This document shows positions 46,329 to 55,003 of a stretch of DNA of 64,000 nt, one piece after another (the stretch's first letter is position 1; every line of letters starts with the position of its first letter). A program made the position numbers and the translations under genes. The stretch is from Parabacteroides massiliensis. Its GTDB lineage: Bacteria > Bacteroidota > Bacteroidia > Bacteroidales > Tannerellaceae. The notes beneath the pieces were generated by a model that was given only the letters and a program-made list of their open reading frames with translations, made no database searches and was not told the DNA's origin. The stretch is taken from assembly GCF_900155425.1 (NCBI RefSeq), contig NZ_LT700191.1, forward strand, positions 1,573,198 through 1,637,197, given 5' to 3'.

Positions 46329-47219
46329 ATGAGGGAAAAAGTGAATGATAATATGAACGGGACGGGCGACCGTGAAGGTCGCCCCTACGTGGGCTGGGTG
46401 GTAACGATCGTTATCGCCTTTCTCATTGTTATACCCGCCCGCCGTTTCTGTATCGAATCTTACCGGATATCAACGAATGCAATGGAAGATGCGCTACATC
46501 AGGGCGATTATATTCTGGTGAATAAATTGCCGCTTGAAGGAAATCCGGGACGGAACAAGGTCGTGCTGTTTACCAGTCCGCTTCTGAAAGATACGGCGAG
46601 CAACCCATTGTTCCTGAGCCGTTGTATCGGTATGCCCGGAGACACAATTCTGGTGAGCGGCGGCGGATACGAAGTGAATGGAAAACTGTTGCCTCACTCT
46701 CCTCGTTCGCTTAACACATGCTTCATCACTCAGAAGGGCGCCGCCGATTTCCGGAAAGCCTTGCAAAAGCTGAATATACCGCTACGGAACTGGAAGAGCG
46801 AAACGTTCGGCATCTCTTTTTCCCTGACAACCTTCGAAGAATATCAATTGCGTGAAGAACTGACGGAAGAGATGAACATTCATTTTATCCGGAGCCAGGC
46901 TGTCCCTTATAAACTGGTCGTTCCCCGTAAGGGGCGGGCGTATCGCCTGGATGAGGCAGCCCTCACCGCCTGCAAGGAGGCGATAGTAGCCGAAGCGGGA
47001 GAAAAGGCTGTTTTTCGTGACGGAAAGCTGTATTTGGATGGAAGAGAAACTGTGTTTTTCTTCTTCCAACAGGATTATTACTGGATGCTCTCCGATAATG
47101 TGGACGAATCGGTCGATTCCCGCCATTTAGGTTTTATCCCGCGTGACCGTATTATCGGAAATGCCTGGTTCTGCTGGTTCAGCCGTGACAAACAACGAAT
47201 CTTTAAACCTGTAAACTGA
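46329..47219 (+). CDS. LepB-like protein lacking the catalytic dyad (probable pseudoenzyme)
   Basis: 296 residues with one membrane span (about 21-36). It keeps the signal peptidase I boxes: YRISTNAMEDALHQGDYILVNKLP, SRCIGMPGDTILVSGGGYEVNGK and a C-terminal YYWMLSDNVDESVDSRHLGFIPRDRIIGNAWF. In the first box the nucleophile Ser is Ala51 (STNAME against SSSLE in LepB), and in the second the base Lys is Ser97 (LSRCIGMPGD against VKRCIGMPGD). It should be proteolytically inactive unless another residue serves. It follows lepB by 10 nt and ends overlapping wbqC by 1 nt. It may be a partner or regulator of LepB. Confidence 0.85.
   Translation: MREKVNDNMNGTGDREGRPYVGWVVTIVIAFLIVIPARRFCIESYRISTNAMEDALHQGDYILVNKLPLEGNPGRNKVVLFTSPLLKDTASNPLFLSRCIGMPGDTILVSGGGYEVNGKLLPHSPRSLNTCFITQKGAADFRKALQKLNIPLRNWKSETFGISFSLTTFEEYQLREELTEEMNIHFIRSQAVPYKLVVPRKGRAYRLDEAALTACKEAIVAEAGEKAVFRDGKLYLDGRETVFFFFQQDYYWMLSDNVDESVDSRHLGFIPRDRIIGNAWFCWFSRDKQRIFKPVN
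46364..46384. repeat. REP-like palindrome inside the LepB-like gene
   Basis: GGGCGACC GTGAA GGTCGCCC, a perfect 8-bp stem with a 5-nt loop, encodes part of TGDREGRPYVG near the N-terminus. The same kind of GC-rich palindrome occurs at 2719-2740, which suggests a dispersed repeat has become coding here. Confidence 0.55.
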
Positions 47220-47854
47220 TGCAACCTGTCTATATTTCTACAACATACCTGGGCCCTGTCCAGCAATATTGCAAACTGTTCCAATATCCGGAAGTATACC
47301 TCGAAACTGCCGAAAACTACCTGAAACAAACCTATCGGAACCGTTGTACCATTGCCGCTGCCAATGGCCCGTTAGCCCTGTCGGTTCCCATTGTAAAACC
47401 GGACACATTGAAGTGCCCGACCAAAGATATCCGTATCTCCGATCACGGAAACTGGCGCCACCTGCATTGGAACGCTTTGGTTTCAGCTTATAATATGAGT
47501 CCGTTTTTCGAATACTATGAAGAGGATTTCGTGCCTTTTTACGAGAAGAAGTATGAGTTCCTATTCGATTACAATGAGGAATTGCGCCAGTTGATCTGTC
47601 GCCTGCTCGACCTGCATCCGAAGATTATCCATACGGAAGAGTACCGGCCTGAAGTTCCGAACGATTTCCGCGAGATCATCCGTCCGAAACATGAAGGAAA
47701 GGATCCGTCCTTCTCCCCGAAACCCTATTACCAGGTTTTTCAGGACAAGCACGGATTCCTCCCGAATATGAGTATTGTGGATTTACTCTTCAATATGGGC
47801 CCAGAAGGACTGTTGGTGTTGCGTGATTCCATTGTGGCGCCGGAACAGCCCTGA
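47219..47854 (+). CDS. WbqC-family protein
   Basis: 211 residues, cytosolic. The WbqC-like family is recognised from the start (MQPVYISTTYLGPVQQYCKLFQYPEVYLETAENYLKQTYRNR), SVPIVKPDTLKCPTKDIRISDHGNWRHLHWNALVSAYNMSPFFEYY and SIVDLLFNMGPEG. Family members occur in polysaccharide and other loci, but no reaction is established. The ATG overlaps the TGA of the LepB-like gene (ATGA), so the two are probably translationally coupled. Confidence 0.85.
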   Translation: MQPVYISTTYLGPVQQYCKLFQYPEVYLETAENYLKQTYRNRCTIAAANGPLALSVPIVKPDTLKCPTKDIRISDHGNWRHLHWNALVSAYNMSPFFEYYEEDFVPFYEKKYEFLFDYNEELRQLICRLLDLHPKIIHTEEYRPEVPNDFREIIRPKHEGKDPSFSPKPYYQVFQDKHGFLPNMSIVDLLFNMGPEGLLVLRDSIVAPEQP

Positions 47855-47865
47855 TCGAGGCTATG

Positions 47866-49383
47866 TCAGTTCTTTTTCATCGTATAATCTTTTACTCCTA
47901 ATGAATCGTATGCTTGTAACAGGGCTTCGTCGTTGTCGGAAATCATCAGGAGCTTGTCGTTTTCTTTTAGTTCCGTATTGCCTTTCGGAATGAAATAATG
48001 CCCGTCGCGTTTCACCATAACGGCAAGGGTATGATCGGGCAAGGTGAGTTGCATCAACTTGTTCCCATGGGAAAGAACAGCCGGGGTGATGTCTATTTCA
48101 CTCATGGCACTTTTGATATCTTCCGGCAATTCGATGCCGAACACGTCTTTTCGTTCCGGTTCGTCGACAAGTCCAAGCCATTTGGCAGCCTGCGTTACAG
48201 TCGTTCCTTGTATCAAGAGGGAAAGGATCGTGATGAAAAATACGATATTGAAGATCATGCCTCCATGATCGACCCCGGCAATCCAGGGATAGGTGGCGAA
48301 GATGATCGGAACAGCTCCGCGAAGTCCCACCCATGAGATATACAACTTCCCTTTTGTCGTAAAGCTTTTAAACGGAAGCAAACACAGGAATATCGTAGCA
48401 GGGCGGGCTATCAGTATCATAAATATCCCCACCAACAGACCTACCGGAGCGACAGGCAGCAATTCGTGCGGGTTTACTAACAGGCCCAACGTAAGGAACA
48501 TGACGATCTGCCACAGCCAGGCAAAACCATCGAAGAAAGTCCCCATGCTCTTTTTATGTACGATTTTGGCATTCCCCACGACCAATCCGGCGATATACAC
48601 GGCCAAATAGCCGTTCCCCTTGCATAAAGTGGTTGCCGAGAAAGTGAAGAAAGCAGTCGTCAACAATAAGATCGGATATAAAGACTCGTTGTCCATATTG
48701 ATTTTGTTAATCAGCAGAACAGCCAGCTTGCCCAATAGGAAACCGGCTACCGCACCGACAGACAGTTGGATAAGCAATTGCAGGACGGCCTCCTGCAAGT
48801 TCATTCCTCCGACTTGTATATAAGCGATAATGAGCAAAGTCAGCATATACGCCATCGGGTCGTTGCTACCGCTCTCCAGTTCCAGTGTCGGGCGTAGGCG
48901 TTGTTTCAGGTAAACGCCCTTGCTCCTTAGAATGGAAAACACGGAAGCAGAGTCGGTAGATGACATTACTGCCGCCATCAACATCGATTCCGCTATCGAG
49001 AGAGTCTCGTAGCCGGTAGACCATAAAAATACATAATAAATGAAACCTCCCGTTATAAGAGTCGTCAGCAGGACGCCTACTGTCGCAAGTATAACACCTT
49101 CCGTCGCGATCGGCTTGATCTCGGATACTTTCGTATCCATACCTCCGGAGAACAGGATGATACTCAATGCCAACATGCCTATAAACTGTGCCGCCCTGGG
49201 ATTACTGAATTGAATGCCCAAACCATCGCTGCCGAACAGCATTCCGACACCTAAAAAGAGGAGCAAGGCGGGAAGGCCGAAGCGGAAACCGGCTTTGCCG
49301 GCAATAATACTAAAGAAAAAGATAATCGAAGCAACCAACAAGATCGCTTCCGGATTCTCGAAAATTTGTAATTCGTGGAACAT
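47866..49383 (-). CDS. Potassium/proton antiporter (CPA1, NhaP2/CvrA type)
   Basis: 505 residues. Twelve or more membrane spans fill the first ~395 residues. Antiporter marks are LFSGGMDTKVSEIKP, MAAVMSSTDSASVFSILRS with the ion-binding Asp, LRPTLELESGSNDPMAYML and VGLRGAVPIIFATYPW. The cytoplasmic end (about 425-500, MQLTLPDHTLAVMVKRDGHYFIPKGNTELKENDKLLMISD) is a TrkA-C/RCK-type domain as in K+/H+ antiporters of the CvrA group. It extrudes K+ (or Na+) in exchange for protons. It is convergent with wbqC. Confidence 0.9.
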   Translation of the reverse strand: MFHELQIFENPEAILLVASIIFFFSIIAGKAGFRFGLPALLLFLGVGMLFGSDGLGIQFSNPRAAQFIGMLALSIILFSGGMDTKVSEIKPIATEGVILATVGVLLTTLITGGFIYYVFLWSTGYETLSIAESMLMAAVMSSTDSASVFSILRSKGVYLKQRLRPTLELESGSNDPMAYMLTLLIIAYIQVGGMNLQEAVLQLLIQLSVGAVAGFLLGKLAVLLINKINMDNESLYPILLLTTAFFTFSATTLCKGNGYLAVYIAGLVVGNAKIVHKKSMGTFFDGFAWLWQIVMFLTLGLLVNPHELLPVAPVGLLVGIFMILIARPATIFLCLLPFKSFTTKGKLYISWVGLRGAVPIIFATYPWIAGVDHGGMIFNIVFFITILSLLIQGTTVTQAAKWLGLVDEPERKDVFGIELPEDIKSAMSEIDITPAVLSHGNKLMQLTLPDHTLAVMVKRDGHYFIPKGNTELKENDKLLMISDNDEALLQAYDSLGVKDYTMKKN

Positions 49384-49501
49384 AGGCTAATAACGGTTTA
49401 CACTATAAATTTGTCACTTCAAAGTAAAGAAAAAATAACGATATGCACAATAGCTTAACACTTAAAAGACAGGTGTATTCACTATTAATAAATATATTCC
49501 G

Positions 49502-49509
49502 TATATTTG
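49502..49509 (+). promoter_or_regulatory. -7 box for the transglutaminase-fold lipoprotein
   Basis: TATATTTG matches TAnnTTTG exactly, 19 nt before the ATG at 49529, giving a leader of about 12 nt. The -33 region is not obvious. Confidence 0.5.
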
Positions 49510-49528
49510 TGCAAATAATATTAACGCT

Positions 49529-52186
49529 ATGATTAAAACAAATCTATTCTTGCTATTGTTCGTTCTCTTCGCGGGAATATCGTGCAATAAGCAACAGCAT
49601 TTCATATCGGACGATGCATTTCGTGCCGAAGTTGAAAATGACTTCCAGGCAAAGCAGGCCGCTCTGCCGAACGGGAATCTTTTTCCTGTCTTTGACCAGC
49701 AGATGACACCTGACGAAAGAGAGGCGCTTACATTCTTGTATGCCTATATGCCGATCGGGGATATCACGGATTATGACGGGCAACTGTATCTCGACAATAT
49801 CCGTAGTTCGTTTCGTGCACGGGTGGAAATGCCTTGGGGAGACAGCATTCCGGAAGACATCTTCCGCCATTTTGTTCTTCCCGTACGTGTCAACAACGAA
49901 AATCTGGACGAAAGCCGCATGGTCTTTTACGAAGAGCTGAAAGATCGGGTGAAAGGCCTGTCCTTGTATGAGGCCGTGCTGGAAGTGAACCACTGGTGTC
50001 ACGAGAAAGTGATCTATACGCCCTCCGATGCCCGGACAAGTTCTCCGTTGGCCTCCGTGAAGACAGCTTACGGGCGTTGCGGCGAAGAATCGACATTTGC
50101 CGTGGCTGCTCTCCGGTCGGTCGGCATACCGGCCCGCCAGGTCTATACGCCGCGTTGGGCGCATACCGATGACAACCATGCTTGGGTAGAAGCATGGGTA
50201 AACGGGAAATGGTATTTCCTCGGAGCTTGCGAACCTGAGCCGGTCCTCAATTTAGGATGGTTCAACGGACCGGCTTACCGCGGTATGTTGATGCACACGA
50301 AAGTATTCGGCAAATACAACGGACCGGAAGAGGTCATGGACGTGACCGACGGTTATACCGAGATCAACGTGATCGACAATTATGCCCCGACAGCCAAAGC
50401 GACGATCACCGTTGTGGATGAAAACGGCCAGCCGGTTGCCGGAGCCGATGTCGAATTCAAGATATACAACTATGCCGAGTTCTATTCCGTAGCTAATAAG
50501 AAAACAGATGCCGCAGGGAAGACTTTCCTCTCCGCAGGTAAAGGCGATATGTTGGCATGGGCGACCAAAGACGGCAAGTTCGGATACAGCAAAGTGTCGT
50601 TCGGCAAAGATAATGACCTGACGATCACTCTCGACAAGAAACCGGGTGACATCGAAACCGTCACGCTCGACATTATCCCTCCGGTAGACGGTTCCATAGC
50701 CGCCGAAGTAACGGACGAACAGAAAGAGGCGAACGCCAAACGCTTGCACGAAGAAGATGTGATCAGAGGAAAATATGTCGCTACCTTCTATACGGAAGAG
50801 AAAGCGGAAGCACTTGCCAAAGAATTAGGTATCGACCCGCTGAAAACAGCCGATTTTATGATTGGTAGCCGGGGAAATTGGCGTGAGATCGAGAAGTTTC
50901 TTCGCGTTACTCCGGCCGACAAACGCTCGATGGCGATGGATTTGCTGAATGTCATCTCCGCTAAGGATTTGCGCGATACTCCGGCTTCCGTATTGATAGA
51001 CCATCTGGACAATGTTCAGGTTGTACAAAGCTCATTGTTCACCGAATATATCCTCAATCCGCGTGTGGCAAACGAATTCCTGACACCGTACAGGAAGTTC
51101 TTCGTCGCCAATGTCGATCCCGCATGGGTGGAGAAAGCCAAGGCGGATCCGCAATTAATAGTAGACTGGGTGAAGGAAAATATCAGTATCAATGACAAGC
51201 TGAATCCGCAACGCATACCGGTTATGCCGATGGGCGTATGGAACTCGCGTGTGGCAGACAAAGGTTCCCGTAACATATTCTTTGTCGCCTTATGCCGTAG
51301 TTTGGGTATTCCGGCACGCATCGAACCGGTAGCGAGAAAAGTGCAGTATGCAAAAGGCCTGAACTGGGTGGATGTGGACTTCGATGCTGCCGAGCAGACG
51401 GTTGCCAAGCAAGGCAAAGTCGTTGCTTCCTACCAACCGATCAAGGCTTTGCAAGACCCGAAATACTACAGCCATTTCACGATCGCGAAAGTGCTTCCGA
51501 CCGGCAAGTTGCAGACGCTTAACTTTGAAGCGGGCGATGTGGATATGGGTGGTGGCGATACTTGGAGTGCCTTGTTGAAAAAGCCGCTTTCCATGGATGA
51601 GGGCCATTATATGTTGGTCACCGGAACGCGCATGGCAAACGGCAGTGTGCTGGCCGAAATATCCTTCTTCAACATAGAACCGGGCAAGACAAGCAATATC
51701 AAACTGGAGATGCGCGAGAGCCAGGATGATGTACAAGTCATCGGCAACTTCAATTCCGAAAACAAGTTCAAACGGGCTGATAACGGCGAGGAAACGAGCC
51801 TGTTGGCTACTACCGGACGCGGTTATTACATTGTCGCTGTTCTCGGGGCACGCCAGGAACCGACCAACCACGCCATGCGTGATATCGCCGCCGTAAAGAA
51901 GGACCTCGAAGAATGGGGCCGTGGCATGGTCTTGCTGTTCCCAGATGAAAAGGGCTTCCAGAACTTCGACCCGAAAGAGTTCGGAGAGTTGCCAAGCACC
52001 ATCACATACGGTATAGATATCGACAAGACGATCCAGAAAGAAATCGCCGCAGCCATGAAGTTGCAGAACGCCAACACGCTGCCTATCTTCATCATTGCCG
52101 ACACTTTCAACCGCGTAGTATTCGTTTCACAAGGCTACACAATCGGCTTGGGAGACCAGTTGATGAAGGTGATACATAAGTTGTAA
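49529..52186 (+). CDS. Transglutaminase-fold lipoprotein
   Basis: 885 residues. The lipoprotein signal ends at Cys19 (FAGISCNKQQ). The transglutaminase-like core has Cys184 in YGRCGEESTFAVAALRSVGIPARQVY and His217 in TDDNHAWVEAW. The third position lies in YFLGACEPEP, apparently a Glu instead of the usual Asp. An Ig-like or carboxypeptidase-like segment follows (ATITVVDENGQPVAGADVEFKIYN, about 295-375). A second, Cys-containing copy of part of the core (VALCRSLGIPARIEP, about 590) may be a degenerate repeat of the domain. It may be a periplasmic protease or crosslinking-type enzyme; the substrate is unknown. It appears to be a single-gene unit ending at a strong terminator. Confidence 0.85.
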   Translation: MIKTNLFLLLFVLFAGISCNKQQHFISDDAFRAEVENDFQAKQAALPNGNLFPVFDQQMTPDEREALTFLYAYMPIGDITDYDGQLYLDNIRSSFRARVEMPWGDSIPEDIFRHFVLPVRVNNENLDESRMVFYEELKDRVKGLSLYEAVLEVNHWCHEKVIYTPSDARTSSPLASVKTAYGRCGEESTFAVAALRSVGIPARQVYTPRWAHTDDNHAWVEAWVNGKWYFLGACEPEPVLNLGWFNGPAYRGMLMHTKVFGKYNGPEEVMDVTDGYTEINVIDNYAPTAKATITVVDENGQPVAGADVEFKIYNYAEFYSVANKKTDAAGKTFLSAGKGDMLAWATKDGKFGYSKVSFGKDNDLTITLDKKPGDIETVTLDIIPPVDGSIAAEVTDEQKEANAKRLHEEDVIRGKYVATFYTEEKAEALAKELGIDPLKTADFMIGSRGNWREIEKFLRVTPADKRSMAMDLLNVISAKDLRDTPASVLIDHLDNVQVVQSSLFTEYILNPRVANEFLTPYRKFFVANVDPAWVEKAKADPQLIVDWVKENISINDKLNPQRIPVMPMGVWNSRVADKGSRNIFFVALCRSLGIPARIEPVARKVQYAKGLNWVDVDFDAAEQTVAKQGKVVASYQPIKALQDPKYYSHFTIAKVLPTGKLQTLNFEAGDVDMGGGDTWSALLKKPLSMDEGHYMLVTGTRMANGSVLAEISFFNIEPGKTSNIKLEMRESQDDVQVIGNFNSENKFKRADNGEETSLLATTGRGYYIVAVLGARQEPTNHAMRDIAAVKKDLEEWGRGMVLLFPDEKGFQNFDPKEFGELPSTITYGIDIDKTIQKEIAAAMKLQNANTLPIFIIADTFNRVVFVSQGYTIGLGDQLMKVIHKL

Positions 52187-52203
52187 TCCTTTCGACGGAA
52201 TAT

Positions 52204-52260
52204 AAAAGAAGCGTAGATTAGCAGATGCCATTCAAGCCATCACTAATCTACGCTTCTTTT
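52204..52260. terminator. Bidirectional terminator between transglutaminase gene and porN
   Basis: An 18-bp stem (AAAAGAAGCGTAGATTAG and its complement ending CTTTT) with a 21-nt loop lies between the convergent stop codons. Its ends are A-rich and T-rich, so it works on either strand. Confidence 0.85.
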
Positions 52261-52289
52261 GTGTTTTAGATATTGTAGAGGCAAAGCCT

Positions 52290-53378
52290 TTACCGGCGGC
52301 GTACGCTGCGGACCGGAGCGCTTTTCTGAGCTTTAGGAGCTTTGGTTTTAACCTCTTTCTGTTTGCTTTCTTTTACGGCTTCCGTCTTTTTGCCACGGGC
52401 GGCGACGGTTGCACTTTTGGTTTTCTTGCCTTTTGTGTCAACTGCCAACTGGGCTGTATCCGGTTGCAGATAGAGGGATTTCTCGAAGGTGACCAGTTGG
52501 TTCTCGATACGTTCCTGCTCGCGTTTCATCGAATCGGGTGTCGGACAGTAGGCTTGCAGGGGTTGGTTCATCAGATTCTGCGTCTTGAAGATATCGCCCT
52601 GGAACATCCGGCGACGGAAATAGTCGTCGAGCGTGAAAGTCATGGCGTTGTTGATGTTGGACGTCATGATATAGGCTGTATTGATATAAGGACGCAGGTT
52701 TTCATAAGGAATCCAGAACATCGGCATGGTATTCTGTCCCATATCGTCCACGATCGTCAGGATCGGGCAGACCGCCAATGTCTTGACATCGAATACGGAG
52801 TTGTTCTGGTCGAAATACCAGGCTTCCTTTATATAATAGGAGCGGACATCACCGGAAGGAATGTCGCTTTCATTCACGACAAAACCGGCGGGTTCGTTGT
52901 TCTTTCCCGGCGTCTCTTCGTAGAAGATGCGACAGCGGTCCAGCATAACTTTCAAGTCGAGCTTGCGGTCATCGCTGAAATCCTCATAACCGTCCAGATA
53001 TTCATAGGCAGACAACTTGCCTTCGCATATGAGCTGGAAGATGATCGAGAACAGGTTCATCTGTCCGTTCATCGGTTGAGTCGGGTAATATAGAGGGGCA
53101 TTCTGCTCTTTCGTCAGGTCTATCTGCCGATAGATGACACGCATCCAGCGAGCATTGCCGATATTCTGTGTCATCCGCTCGTTCATATCCTGTGCCCGGA
53201 CGGTCAGTTCAGGCATGCCGTTCTCTTTCTTATCATCTTCACGGGCACCACGGCTCGAGGCCGGACCGCGGCGTCTCTGTTGCTGTTGCTGCGCGTTGCC
53301 AGCCTCTTCCTGTGCCTGCATAGGAAAGGCAGCGAACAGGGCGAAGGCGAGGGTTGCTATGTAATATAAACGTTTCAT
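52290..53378 (-). CDS. porN: Type IX secretion protein PorN/GldN
   Basis: About 362 residues from ATG 53378 (MKRLYYIATLAFALFAAFPMQAQ, a good signal peptide); an in-frame ATG at 53393 is the alternative. The GldN/PorN body contains MRVIYRQIDLTKEQNAPLYYPTQP, KLSAYEYLDGYEDFSDDRKL and YYIKEAWYFDQNNSVFDVKTLAVCPI. PorN and PorK form the large periplasmic ring beneath the outer membrane that PorLM powers. A Lys/Ala-rich tail (about 315-362, rich in TKGKKTKSA and KQKEVKTKAPKAQK) follows and is likely disordered. It is the last gene of the operon. Confidence 0.93.
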   Translation of the reverse strand: MKRLYYIATLAFALFAAFPMQAQEEAGNAQQQQQRRRGPASSRGAREDDKKENGMPELTVRAQDMNERMTQNIGNARWMRVIYRQIDLTKEQNAPLYYPTQPMNGQMNLFSIIFQLICEGKLSAYEYLDGYEDFSDDRKLDLKVMLDRCRIFYEETPGKNNEPAGFVVNESDIPSGDVRSYYIKEAWYFDQNNSVFDVKTLAVCPILTIVDDMGQNTMPMFWIPYENLRPYINTAYIMTSNINNAMTFTLDDYFRRRMFQGDIFKTQNLMNQPLQAYCPTPDSMKREQERIENQLVTFEKSLYLQPDTAQLAVDTKGKKTKSATVAARGKKTEAVKESKQKEVKTKAPKAQKSAPVRSVRRR

Positions 53379-53396
53379 ATATCTTTTATACATTAC

Positions 53397-53419
53397 GGGA
53401 CGTGGGCAGACCTCGTCCC
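53397..53419. other. Hairpin between porM and porN
   Basis: GGGACG N11 CGTCCC, a 6-bp GC stem in the gap between the porM stop and the porN start, similar in style to other REP-like palindromes in the window. It could set the ratio of the two proteins; this is only a suggestion. Confidence 0.4.
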
Positions 53420-53428
53420 TATGTTATG

Positions 53429-54997
53429 TTAATTGACGATTACTTCGACAGTCGGAATGATACGTTCCTTGTTGTCCGGACCTAAAACTTTCACATGGGT
53501 GATGTAGAAGCGCTTGCCTCTTGCCAGGCGGCGGATATAATCTTTCTGGCGCTGCGAGAACTGGTTGCCTTGCGTGACTTCCGGAATGATGTTGCCCATC
53601 GAATCGTAGAATGTCAACTCGAAACTCAGCACCTTGAACGGGACGTTCAGCAGGTCGTCGTCGATAGCCGCCTGGATACCGTCGGCTTCCACCAAATTGC
53701 GTTTGGAGAACTGGCCGCCACGAAACTTGCGCATATTGCCGTTCTGGTCCTTATATTCGATAAAAGGCATCGGGTCGGGCAGGGCACGCACGCGGAAAGT
53801 CGTTTTCGCCATCTCTACACTGCGGCCATCCGCCATTTTAGCATGGACGGAAACGATGGCATCCGTCCCGACCGTTGCAGGGCGGGCTTCCCACTGGTCG
53901 CCCTTGCGGACCAATGTCCCGTTTGTCATGGTCGCCGTCACGTTGCCGCTCGGCACACCCGGCACGGCGATGCGGATCGGGTTGGCGATTCCGGCATACA
54001 GCACGTTCATCAGCATCGGCGCTACCGTCGCACTCGGCTCCGTCACGAAATATTCGCTTTCGAACTCGCGGCGCATCACGCTGCCGTCGCTCCCCGGCGT
54101 TTCTATATATCCTTTGACCGGATAAGTGCCCGGCGCACCGGCTACAGCCGTAAACATTCCGTTTGCATCATAAGGCAACTCCTTGCCGTTCACATAGACG
54201 GTCGGGCGTTTCGTCGAGTCGACAGCCGATAAGACGATATTGGCCTTGTACTGGCTGCCCCGCATGACGATCTGGCTTTCCGGGATCACCTGAGCCGTGA
54301 TCTGGTTCACACGGTAGTCCCGTACGTCGACACTGCTCAGCAGGTTCGACAACACTTCGCCTTCGGCATAGCGGATATCGCTCTGCAATTTCGTCAGCAA
54401 AGTGACGGCTGCCGCCACCGGCATATTCTCGAACAATGCCTCTTCCCAAGTGCGGGTGTTGATACCGGCCTTGTGAGGCGGTGTCGTCGACAGGCTGGCT
54501 TCGATGATGCGTGTCTTGGCCGAATCTTCCACCATCTCGCCCATCAGCGTCCGGTATTTTTCGATGCTCTGGCGCAATTTCTTGCCTTCGCCCGAAACGG
54601 GAGACAACATTATGCGGGAAGCCGCTTCGAGGTCGTCCTTATGATCGATATTATTGACATCGGCATCTTTGCCGTCGGCAATCTGGGCGATACGCACTTT
54701 CAGATCCTGCACATAATTGTACAGGCTGTCGGAAGCCTGCTTCACCTTGTTCCCCTTTTCGTACCATTCACGTACTTTTTCGGGATTTGTCTGATAATAA
54801 GCCTTCAATTCCTCCGTAACGATCTCATTACGGGTCGAAGTGTTATCGATAGAAGTCCGCAAGCTGCCTTCCACCAGTTCGAAACCGTCAAGTACCTCCG
54901 ACGACACGTTGAGTGCCATCATGGCGATGAACACCAGATACATCAGGTTGATCATCTTCTGACGGGGCGAATTGGGATTATTTGCTATTCCTGCCAT
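53429..54997 (-). CDS. porM: Type IX secretion motor protein PorM/GldM
   Basis: 522 residues, the usual length. A short cytoplasmic N-terminus ([33 protein letters not shown]) contains the only membrane span (about 14-35) and is followed by a helical periplasmic domain ([29 protein letters not shown]) and several beta domains near the C-terminus ([36 protein letters not shown]). PorM spans the periplasm between PorL and the PorKN ring. It lies 6 nt behind porL. Confidence 0.95.
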   Translation of the reverse strand: MAGIANNPNSPRQKMINLMYLVFIAMMALNVSSEVLDGFELVEGSLRTSIDNTSTRNEIVTEELKAYYQTNPEKVREWYEKGNKVKQASDSLYNYVQDLKVRIAQIADGKDADVNNIDHKDDLEAASRIMLSPVSGEGKKLRQSIEKYRTLMGEMVEDSAKTRIIEASLSTTPPHKAGINTRTWEEALFENMPVAAAVTLLTKLQSDIRYAEGEVLSNLLSSVDVRDYRVNQITAQVIPESQIVMRGSQYKANIVLSAVDSTKRPTVYVNGKELPYDANGMFTAVAGAPGTYPVKGYIETPGSDGSVMRREFESEYFVTEPSATVAPMLMNVLYAGIANPIRIAVPGVPSGNVTATMTNGTLVRKGDQWEARPATVGTDAIVSVHAKMADGRSVEMAKTTFRVRALPDPMPFIEYKDQNGNMRKFRGGQFSKRNLVEADGIQAAIDDDLLNVPFKVLSFELTFYDSMGNIIPEVTQGNQFSQRQKDYIRRLARGKRFYITHVKVLGPDNKERIIPTVEVIVN

Positions 54998-55003
54998 ATC
55001 CGA

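Noticed and set aside
47866-49383. Na+/H+ antiporter without K+ specificity
   Set aside because: The C-terminal TrkA-C-like domain favours the K+/H+ (CvrA) group, so it is named that way, though Na+ cannot be excluded.
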